Shown here: piece by piece, positions 55,447 to 64,000 of the stretch | Layout of the letters: every line of letters begins with the position of its first letter | How positions within the stretch are numbered: the first letter of the stretch is position 1 | Source: Phoronis australis | Taxonomy: Eukaryota > Phoronida > Phoronidae | Length of the DNA stretch: 64,000 nucleotides | Reading direction: 5' to 3' | NCBI GenBank assembly: GCA_002633005.1 | Contig: NMRA01000608.1 | Coordinates: forward strand, 167,850-231,849 | Notes under the pieces: generated by a model | Database searches by the model: none | What the model was told of the DNA's origin: nothing | Seen by the model: the letters and a program-made list of their open reading frames with translations, nothing else | Program-made: the position numbers and the translations under genes

Positions 55447-56936
55447 TTACTCTGCGCGAGCAAGGGCAGAGTTTTACTATTCTACGAATTTTATCTTCTT
55501 ATTCTTCTTATTCTTCTTATTCTTCTTATTCTTCCTTCCTTTTTGGATTGATATTACTCTTACATCGATTCGTTGACAACGATCATATTCATTGTTGTTG
55601 ATACGATGATGAAGGGATTTTTATTAATTATGATGTTTTGACCCAAAATGCACCCGAATGACCCCAAATGGGTCAAGAAGTGCATTTCGTAAAAATGCTT
55701 TTTCTTCTACGGGTATTTAGATAGACTCTTCAAATTTTGTCAACAACTATGGCCTAGGAAACTGCTTCAGAAATGTACATGGAATGCCATTCGGACAAAG
55801 GGAAACCGAGATTCCGGGTCATATGTTCTTAAATGCCAAAGTGATTTTTGAGCTATACCTTTCATAATAACGCATATGTTTTTCAGTGTTGAATGAAGTT
55901 AAACCACAAACTTCTGTGTCATTAGGTGCAACTTTGGGGTCATTAGGTGCAATTTTGAGACAAATTTTAGACTCTTTTATTTACCTAGTACTTACATGTT
56001 GTATTAGAGAGAACGTTCATATTCATGTTAGTCCAACCATTTGCCAGTCAAATTCTACTGGTCAAATGGGTGTGACCTAAATTGCACTGAAATGACCCAA
56101 AATGGGTCAAGGAGTGCATTCCTTTAAAATGCTTCTTCTTGTAGAGGTTTTTAGATAGACTCTTTGAATTTTGTAAGTAAGTAGGGGCTAACGAAGTGCA
56201 TCCGAATTTTACTTGGATTTCCAATCAGAGGGAACTGAGTTTCCGGGTCAAAGGTCATGGAGTGCGAAAGTGATTTTTGAGCTAGATCTTTCATAATCAT
56301 GCATATGATTACCATTCATTAAGGAAGTTCAATCACAAACTTTGGGGTCACTAGGTGCAAATTTGGGGTCGTTAAGTGCACTTTTCTCTTAAATGTCAGG
56401 CTTTTTCAATCTGCTCGTTCTTACATTATTCATTATCGGGAGGGTTCATATTCATGGTGGTTCAACCACTTGGCAATCAAATTCTACTTGGATTTGACTC
56501 AAATTGCACCGGAATGACCCGAATTGGTGTGTATTCCGTCAAATTGCTTTTTCTACATGTTTTGAGATGGATTCTCCGAATTTTGAAACAAAGCAGATAC
56601 TAGAGAAGTGCACCAGAAATTTACGCGGAATTTAAATCGGATAAAGGGAACCGGGTTTCCGGGTCAAAGGCCATTAAGTGCAAAAGTAATTTTTGAGCTA
56701 GAGCTTACATAATCACGTGTATACTTTTCGTTCGCAAAGGAAATTCAGTCACAAACTTTGGGGTCATTAGGTGCAACTGTTCGGTCATTTGGTGCAGTTT
56801 TCACACTTGCGCTTTCATAGTTACCATGGACATCGCTCTCTTTCACAAAAAGATGCAACTTTTATGCAATGTAATGCGCCTATACTTCACTATGGATGTG
56901 CAGAGTTGCAAGTGCGCACACGCAATTGCGTTCTAG
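55447..56936 (+). repeat. unit V9, family B, three subrepeats
   Basis: It starts TTACTCTGCGCGAGCAAGGG and ends GTGCGCACACGCAATTGCGT-TCTAG. At 1490 bp it is one subrepeat longer than V10. Confidence 0.8.
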
Positions 56937-57967
56937 TTATTCTTATTCTTCTTATTCTTCCTTCCTTTTCAGATTGTTATTACTCTTACATCTATTCAGT
57001 TACATCAATCATATTCACTGTAATTGATACGATAGTTAAAGGATTTTTATTGATTATATTTTTTGACCCAAAACGCACTGGAATGACCTGAAACAGGTCA
57101 AGGAGTGCATTCCGTCAAAATGCTTCTTCTACAGATTTTTATGTAGAATCTTTGAAGTTTGTTAACAAATAGGGACTGAAGAAGTGCATCAGAAGTTTAC
57201 ACGGATTTCCAATCGAATCAAGGGAACTGAGTTTCCGGGTAAAAGGTCATTAAGTGCAAAAGTTATTTTTGAGCTAGATTTTTCATATTCATGCATGTGG
57301 CTTCCAGTCGCAAGGGAAATTCAATCACAAACTTTTGGGTCATTAGATGCAACTTTGGGGTCATTTAGTGCACTTTTCACTTAAATGTCAGACTTTTTCA
57401 ATCTGCTCGTTCTTACATTATTCATTATCGAGAAGGTTCATATTCATGGTGGTTCAAGCAATGGCCAATCTAATTCTATTGATCACTTAGATTTGACTCA
57501 AAATGCACCGAAATGACCCGAAACCGGTCAAAGAGTGCATTCCGTCAAATTGCTTCTTCTTGTACATTTTAGATAGACTCCGAGCTTTGATAACAAGCAG
57601 ACACTAAATAAGTGCAACCGAAATTTAATTGGAAATTAAATCGGATAAAGGGAAACGAGTTTCCGGGTCAAAGGTCATTAATTGCAAAAGTAATTTTTGA
57701 GCTAGACCTTACATAATCACGTATATAGTTTTCATTCTTAAAAAAAATTCAGTCACAAACTTTGGGGGCATTAGGTGCAATTGAGTGGTCATTAGGTGCA
57801 GTTGATATTCTTAATATTTAGTCTTGCTCTTTCATAGTTGCCAGGGACATCTCTCTCTTTCACACAAAGAATGCAACTTCTATGCAATGTAATGTCCCTA
57901 TACTTCACTATGCATATGCATACACCTTGCGCAGAGTTGTAAGTGCGCATACGCAATTGCGTTCTAG
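56937..57967 (+). repeat. unit V10, family B
   Basis: Two subrepeats. Intact palindrome ACGCAATTGCGT then TCTAG at 57963-57967. Confidence 0.8.
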
Positions 57968-58930
57968 TTATTATTAATATTATTCTTCCTTAATTTTTCA
58001 GATAGTTAGTACTTTTACATCGATTCGCTAACAACATTGATATTCACTGTCGTTCATACGCATTTTTACGAAATGCTTCTTCTACAGGTTTTTAGGTAGA
58101 CTCTTCAAATTTTGGTAACAAGTAGACACTAGAGATCTGCATCCGAAAAAAATACTTAGAATTCGAATAGGATCAAAAGAACCGAGTTTCCGGGTCAAAG
58201 GTCATTAAGTGCCAAAGTGACTTTTGAGCTAGACCTTTCATAATCAGGCATATGATTACCATTCAGAAAGGAAGTTCAGTAACAAACTTTGGTGTCCGTC
58301 ACTAAGTGCAACTTTGGGGTCATTATGTGCAGTTTCTTTTAAATTTAAGTTATTTTAATCAGCTTGTAGCTGAATGATGCAATAGGGAGAGCGTTGAAAT
58401 TCATATTGGTTCAACCAATGGTCGATCAAATTCTGTTGATCACATGGATTTGACTCAAAATGCACCGGATTGCACCGAAATGGGTCAAGAGGTGCATTCC
58501 ATCAAATTGCTTCTTCTCCTACAGGTTTTTAGATAGACCCGAAATTTGATAACAAGCAGGCACTACAGATCTTCATCCGAAATTTACGAGGAATTTAAAT
58601 CGGATCAAGGGTACCGAGTTTCTGGGTCAAAGGTCGTTAAGTGCAAAAGTGATTTTTGACCTAGACCTTACATAACCAGGTGTATAGTTTTCATTCGTAA
58701 ATAAAATTCAGTCACAAAACTTGGAGTCATTAGGTGCAACTGTGTGGTCTTTAGGTGCAGTTTTCCGTTGATATTCTTACTCTTCTCTCTTGCTCTTTCA
58801 TAGTTACCATGGACATCTCTCTCTTTCACACAAAGGATGCAACTTCTATGTAATTTAATCCCCCTATACTTCACTATGCACCTGCATACACTAAGCGAAG
58901 TGTTGTAAGTGCGCATACGCAATTTAGCTA
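57968..58930 (+). repeat. unit V11, family B, degraded 3' end
   Basis: The tail reads GCGCATACGCAATTTAGCTA, so the palindrome and CTAG are lost. A (TTA)n run follows. The unit line GACCCAAAATGCACCGG near the start is also deleted. Confidence 0.75.
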
Positions 58931-59979
58931 TTTTTATTATTATTATTATTATTATTATTCCTTCCTGTTCAGATTGTTAGTACTTTTACTTCGATTCACT
59001 AACAACATTCATATGCACTGTCGTTCATAGGTACATCTTTGGTTTTTTTCTGATAATAATGTTTTCACCCACAATGTACCGGATTGACCAGAAACGGGTC
59101 ATGGAGTGCATTTTTACAAAATACTTCTTCTACAGGTTTTTTTATAGACTCTTCGAATTTTGGTAACAAGTAGGTACTAAAGATCTGCATCCGAAATTTA
59201 CTTGGAATTCCAATCGGGTGAAAGGAACTGAGCTTCCGGGTCAAAGGTAATTAGGTTCAAAATAGATTTTTGAGCTAGACCTTTCATAATCATTCGTATG
59301 ATTACCATTTATAAAGGAAGTTCAGTCACAAACAATGGCGTCACTAAGTGCAACTTTGGGGTCATTAAGTGCCGTTTTCTGTTGAATTTAAGACTTTTTC
59401 AAGCAGCTTGTACCTGAATGATGCATTAGGGAAAGCGTTGAAATTCATGGTGGTTCAACCAATTGCCGATCAAATTCTATTGATCACATGGATTTGACTC
59501 AAAATGCACTGTTTGACCGCAAGAGGGGTCAACCAGTATAATTTTTGAAGTGCTTGTTCTTGTGTGATTTTTGAGATTGCCTTTTTAAATTACGAGAACA
59601 GCCTGGTGGCATATTAGAGCAACCACAACTTACATGGAGTTTCGATCTGATCATCTGAACCGAACTTATGGATGAAAGGTAAGTAAGTGCAAAATAGATT
59701 TTTGCGTTAGACCTATTATAATTATGTATATCATGTTCAATAGAAAAGGAAATCCATTAACAAATTTCAGGGTCATTAGGTGCAACTGTGGAGTCATTAA
59801 TTGCAGCTTCCTCTTGATATTCTAACTTTTCACTCTTGCTCTTTCATAGTTACCATCGACATCTCTCTCTTTCACACAACATATGCAACTTTTATGCAAT
59901 GTAATGCGCCTGTACTCCATTCTGCATGTGCGTACACCACGCGCAGAGTAGTAAGTGCGCATACGCAATTGTGTTCTAG
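58931..59979 (+). repeat. unit V12, family B
   Basis: It starts with a (TTA)n microsatellite and ends CGCGCAGAGTAGTAAGTGCG, then ACGCAATTGTGT-TCTAG. Confidence 0.8.
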
Positions 59980-61170
59980 TTCTTCTTATTCTTCTTATTC
60001 TAATTCTTCTGCCGACCAACTTTGACACTGAATAACTCCAAATTGGGTGCAGGTACGTCCTTTAAATCCATCATATAATTTTTGACGGTACATAAATTTT
60101 GATTTTTATATAATCATATTCCATATTGCACCGGAAGTGGTCGTTTGTGCAAATGTCATATAATTTTCGAAATGCTACTCCTTCTTCAGTTTAAAAACAT
60201 TTTTTTCAATTTCGATGCAGAGGTAGAAGTCCACAAGACAATTGAAAAAATACATTTCTACGTAATCGAACCATCCAATCAAACAAAACAGGTCAGAGGT
60301 CATTAGGTGCAAACTAAAATTTTGAGCTGGACCCTTCAAATGCACAAGTCTGACTGGAAGTCAAATTCAATTCGAAATCCAAAGTTTCAGGTCATTAAGT
60401 GCAACCATGGGTCATTAGGTGCATTTTTTCTTCCGAAAATTTGTCCTTTTCATTTACCAAGTATTCTGATGTGTCAGCTGTTAGACATCTATTATTCTCA
60501 GCATTAAACACACTTTTTGCGGGGTTTGTAATAATCCTCCTCACGACGCTTATGATGCACCGGATAGGGTCAATTAGTACAAAGGTCATCTATGATTCAA
60601 AATGTTATATTCCCTAGACTTTTCAAGGAGTTCTTTTCAAGTTCAGCACACAGGTGTCAGCCACCTTGCCAATCGAACGCCCTATTCTACTACACAATAT
60701 ACCTAACCAATCAGGAAATAGGTCGAAGTTCATTGAGTGCAAACTAAATTTTTGAGCTAGAGACATCAAAAATACATACCTGTTTAGTAATTGTGATTGA
60801 GTTTGAATTTTAAATTATCAGGTCATTTTGTGCACCCATGGTGTCATTGGGTGCATTTTTCTTCTGAAACTTTGACCAATTCATTCATTTTGTATTCTGA
60901 AGTGCTTAAAGTAAAACATTTTGTGATTCTTAGCATTAACCACACTTTTAATGGAGTTTACAATTACCTAATCATCCGGCTCATAATGCGCCGAAAGAGG
61001 TCATTTAGAGGAAAGTTCATTAAAATATTAACATTAAATTTTTCCTACAATTTTAAAGAATTCCTTTTCAAATTGTTAAACGGGTTGCTGTCAGTAACTT
61101 CCCATAACAAATCATTTAATACGCACGCGCAGAGTCCAATATTTTCATGCTGTCACAATAATCTTTCTAG
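59980..61170 (+). repeat. unit V13, family A, last of the block
   Basis: It ends CGCGCAGAGTCCAATATTTT and a weakened hairpin, then ATCTTTCTAG at 61170. The next base is T and belongs to the interrupted reverse-transcriptase sequence. Confidence 0.8.
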
Positions 61171-61806
61171 TTTTCTACTGCACTTCAAGTTAAGATGCCT
61201 CGATTTTAAATATACCAAAAAGTCAGGCGTTGACAGCTGATTTTCAATTATATAAATCACAACATCCACATATAGTCGATAGAAATGGACATAAGGACCA
61301 GCGTACGCCTCAAACCATGTTTTCTCATGGTGACGTAACAACATGCCGGCTAATACAGGAGCCAACCGTAAACCCATTGCTATATCATCAATTTGGTTAG
61401 AAACCTCCCCAATATGAAATAAGTTTTGATGGTGGCAAATTTAAACAGGTCCATGAGTTCAGCTCGAGAAATCTTTACACTGGGATCGTTTTTCATGATA
61501 CAGTAAGTAGCCAAATGTATGCATTCGTCCACAGGTACACTAGGATAGTAAACAAACTCGCAACATCAAAAGAAGCCATAAACCGATTCGTGAGAACTTG
61601 ACCCCTACGCTCAAAAACAGAATAGAATGTATCACGTGCTGCACAATTCTTATTTATTTACGATTTGAGTAGCTTGCATAGGTACTTGGTAAGGTTATAG
61701 TTGAAGGTATTCAGAGATGAAAAAAGCAGTGTAGGTCTGAATGCAGGATGGTGTTCCTCTGTCGATTTTCGGTAGACCATATAGTCTATCTGGTATTAAC
61801 AGTATA
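61171..61806 (-). pseudogene. Penelope-like reverse transcriptase fragment
   Basis: On the reverse strand, in several frames from high to low coordinates: YGLPKIDRG, NLTKYLCKLL, a block with TFYSVFERRGQVLTNR, ASFDVASLFT, AMGLRLAPVLAGMLLRHHE and FYRLYVDVVIYI. This order (GLPK, SFDxxSLFT, MGxxLxPVLA, YxDD-like) is that of reverse-transcriptase motifs in Penelope-like elements. The catalytic YVDD reads YVDV, and there are at least two frameshifts, so it is dead. The sequence stops at 61171 where repeat unit V13 begins. A non-LTR assignment is less likely but possible. Confidence 0.65.
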
Positions 61807-61958
61807 TCGCTGAACTCAAACGTGTGATATTTCAGTCAATGAGAAGGATAATAAGACACAGCTTTTCAATCAATGTAAAAAAGACCACGATATTAAGATG
61901 CTGTAGCGAACACTATCAGTTGTCATCACGAGGTATTAGGCAATTTATGCTTACGGAC
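61807..61958. other. short unannotated stretch
   Basis: Contains the donor side of the EGF exon's intron on the reverse strand; nothing else seen. Confidence 0.4.
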
Positions 61959-62099
61959 CTGTTTGACAGTACGGGAAAGTCATGTAACCTGGAGCACACG
62001 CATCTGGACAGTGGCCCGTATACGAACTACAGGTGACGCTGTTGTTACAATATCCACATTTCTGCTGACAGTCAGCACCGTAAGACCCACTGGAACATT
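61959..62099 (-). CDS. single EGF-like exon of a MEGF/SREC-type protein
   Basis: A 141-bp exon bounded by TATTTCAG and CAG|GTCCGT, an exact 47 codons with the same phase at both ends. It encodes CSSGSYGADCQQKCGYCN and TGHCPDACAPGYM, the CxxGxYGxxCxxxCGxC...CxxxTGxCPxxCxxGY pattern of the short EGF-like repeats in MEGF10/11, SREC and draper-like receptors, which are extracellular. Symmetric exons of this kind are easily shuffled or duplicated. Other exons are not visible in the window. Confidence 0.7.
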
Positions 62100-63242
62100 C
62101 TGAAATAGTCCATGTTGAAGACGATGACAATAACACGCAATGAGGACAACTTAAGTCACATGCCATATTAAATCATTGCAGGATACATCATTGAGTCTTC
62201 CCAATATTTGAAAATTCGAACTTCTAGAATATACATATAACTTAAACACTTGAACATCAAAACACTGCTCAGGTACACCGCTTAACGCTAAAATTGGTAG
62301 GAAATTTAAAATGGCATTTAAAAGCCTTCACAACCAGCAGTCGTGACGTTTTAATAGCGGTGTAAAGGACGCAGATCGTTTTTTCACATCCCTTTTTAAG
62401 GCGTGTTAATTTGTAGCCCAAAACGTGAGAAATGGAACATAACCTCCTTTTGGAATCATTCTGCGATAAATATGTCAATTTTATTTTCCAAAAACTCTGT
62501 GTTTAATCCTTTGTGTAAAAAATGTTGTCACTGTCTTCAAAAACTTTTAGCACAGCTAGTATAGGTCACTGCTTTGTACATTGTTCTTGCGATTGGGTGA
62601 ATAAACAATATACCGACATAATTTCACTGTCACATCAGAAGTGAAATTAAAAGTTAAATAAAACCCTTCTATTGGATTTGAATTTTTTGGACTTGATCTG
62701 AAATTGTATGCCTTGTATTAGGGCTAAAGAATATATTCAAACTTACTGCCGCCACCGTTCAATTATGAATTGATGTAACAGAGCAAGTCTCCACTGAACC
62801 TCAAAATATGTTGTTTCTCTCATCAGGCATTCGTTTCAGTTCAATTTGCACATGGTAACGATCAACTTTCCATGAAATCAAAAGAAAGAAACACCCTTCT
62901 CCTAAGCCTGTCGCTGGCGAAGTGCCCGACACATACAGTCGCGCCCACATGCCCACGTAACGAAGGCGCACTGAGACGCAACAAAGACATTAGCATAAGA
63001 ATAACTGAACATTTGCAACTAAGTAAGAATAACAATAAGCGTAAAGTTACGAACGTCCCGTCACATTCTCCCCCCTAACAAAAAATGTCGTTCGGACATC
63101 ATTAACATACAATATGAAAACAAAGCGCAGTGAAATGGAAATCATTCAGTCTCCTCGTACTGGCTACAGACATCACAACGCACATTCCACTTTCAGCACG
63201 ACAACGCCTGGCGCGCTCGCAACAGCAGCAAAAGTCAAAATA
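62100..63242. other. no gene recognised; 3' region of a gypsy element near its right
   Basis: Short frames only. The phrase CATTCTCCCCCCTAACAAAAAATGTCGTTCGGACATC (63063-63099) is typical of the stretch just after pol in Ty3/gypsy elements, read on the reverse strand. A 3' LTR may therefore lie to its left (about 62750-63060), but I could not define its ends. Confidence 0.35.
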
Positions 63243-64000
63243 CTACAGACCTACCAAGTCCCTACCATCCAAGATCTCCGACCTATTTACAGTTTTAATC
63301 GGTCCGGCACCATCTGCCGCCCGCACAGAATACACATCGTTTCTCCGAGAGACAATGTGATAAGGAACTGAACCAAATGCATTCTGAATTTTATTCCTCC
63401 TTATGATACTATGGTCTCTCAGAAATACTGTTGCAACAACCGGAAGTGATTGGGCGAACACACGTGTATCATTTGTAGCTTTATTTCTATCATTCGAAGT
63501 GTCAGTAAAATACCGAGCACGCTTCCAAGCGTCTTTCATTTTATCTGCTCTTAACTTTACATACTCATCTGTTCAACCACCTGCCAGATTTGCTGCATCA
63601 AACCGCAGGAGAAAATCCGAAGGAAATTTCGGTTCCCTGCCAAAGAACAAGAAAAACGGAGAGTACTTAGTAGTGCTGTGTGGAGTAGAATTATGCGACA
63701 TCACCAGATCATGTACAGTACATACTCCGGCCATTTACGCTTATGATCCATTGGCAAGGTTTTCAACAGATTATGCAATGTGCGATTAAAACGCTCACAC
63801 TGTGAATTTCCCTCAGGATGATATGGGGTTGTACGGGATTTCTGAATGTCATATAATTTACACAACTGTTTAACCAGATCGCTTTCAAAATTGCGACCCT
63901 GATCGCTATGAATCCTGTCCGGAATACCGAACTTATTGAACCATTGCTCAGTCAGAGCCTTGGCAACAGTCAGGGCAGTTTGATTGCGTGTCACAACAAC
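63243..64000 (-). pseudogene. Ty3/gypsy pol, integrase part, running off the window
   Basis: Reverse strand: the frame 63994-63701 holds [16 protein letters not shown] and [20 protein letters not shown], the second Asp and the Glu of the integrase core. A frameshift near 63705 leads to SPFFLFFGREPKFPSDF, then a stop near 63570. The frame 63539-63243 holds the C-terminal part with RNKIQNAFGSVPYHIVSRR. Protease, RT and RNase H would lie beyond 64000. With one frameshift and one stop in 750 bp it is an old inactive copy. Confidence 0.8.

Larger units (their letters stand above)
46741..61170 (+). mobile_element. repeat block 2: thirteen head-to-tail Helitron-like units
   Basis: Units V1-V13 of families A and B all point the same way. 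Twelve of thirteen end in CTAG, usually after a palindrome, and most are followed by T. Lengths cluster near 1.0-1.2 kb, with longer units that carry an extra subrepeat of about 470 bp. No protein-coding capacity was seen; the many short frames inside are repeat by-products. The last CTAG (61167-61170) abuts a reverse-transcriptase gene fragment. Confidence 0.85.

Noticed and set aside
19465-61240. Dozens of 60-147 codon frames inside the repeat blocks
   Set aside because: The same protein strings reappear wherever the same repeat line reappears, in differing frames and with stops, so they are repeat by-products.
62872-63371. Basic plus-strand frames near 63 kb
   Set aside because: They lie in the region after the gypsy pol stop and antisense to its integrase; no domain on the plus strand.

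Overview
This is animal DNA. Several genes show GT-AG introns in consistent phase. Domain content includes a HECT E3 ligase, an EGF-like exon of MEGF/SREC type, Penelope-like and Ty3/gypsy remnants, and long-TIR DNA transposons. The background is AT-rich and full of small foldback elements, which fits a marine invertebrate; an amphioxus-, acorn worm- or echinoderm-like deuterostome is my guess, but the sequence does not prove it. It is a draft assembly: one 970-base gap (9842-10811) and single N characters at 3990, 5191, 6530, 7965, 12441, 13502 and 33724, two of which sit between near-identical copies and are probably failed contig overlaps. LAYOUT. 1-4.8 kb: a small TPR-like ORF, minisatellites and no convincing gene. 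4.86-11.17 kb: a long-terminal-inverted-repeat DNA transposon with about 350-bp TIRs and a decayed multi-exon gene. The motifs of that gene (HEEADT, SDTDVL, ECDYTSAF) follow the order of the metal-binding acids and helix-hairpin element of FEN1/XPG nucleases. A solo copy of the TIR lies at 12.44-12.85 kb. 13.8-16.4 kb: a second, shorter relative with inverted subterminal repeat arms and the homologous C-terminal exon. 17.2-24.06 kb and 46.74-61.17 kb: two blocks made of about 19 head-to-tail units of 1.0-1.6 kb, in two families (A and B). Most units end in a palindrome plus CTAG followed by T, as Helitron 3' ends do, and each body carries AGGTCA half-sites and many perfect or near-perfect DR1 elements (AGGTCA-A-AGGTCA). 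24.06-33.1 kb: mostly unique sequence with MITEs, a minisatellite and a small ORF with a possible signal peptide and three 25-residue repeats. 33.16-46.14 kb: a candidate 13-kb mobile element bounded by palindromic subterminal repeats. A six-exon integrase-type (DD34E) transposase gene reads rightward from the left end. A HECT ubiquitin-ligase gene with a ubiquitin-interacting motif reads leftward from the right end. The two converge, with 1.65 kb between their stops. Phase-matched exons at 32.4 kb and 46.3 kb suggest that the element sits in the intron of a small host gene. 61.15-61.8 kb: a Penelope-like reverse-transcriptase fragment cut exactly at the CTAG end of the last repeat unit. 61.96-62.10 kb: one EGF-like exon. 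63.24-64.0 kb: the 3' end of a decayed Ty3/gypsy pol (integrase) running off the window. The most interesting items are the transposase plus HECT element, the FEN1-like TIR element, and the Helitron-like arrays loaded with nuclear-receptor motifs.
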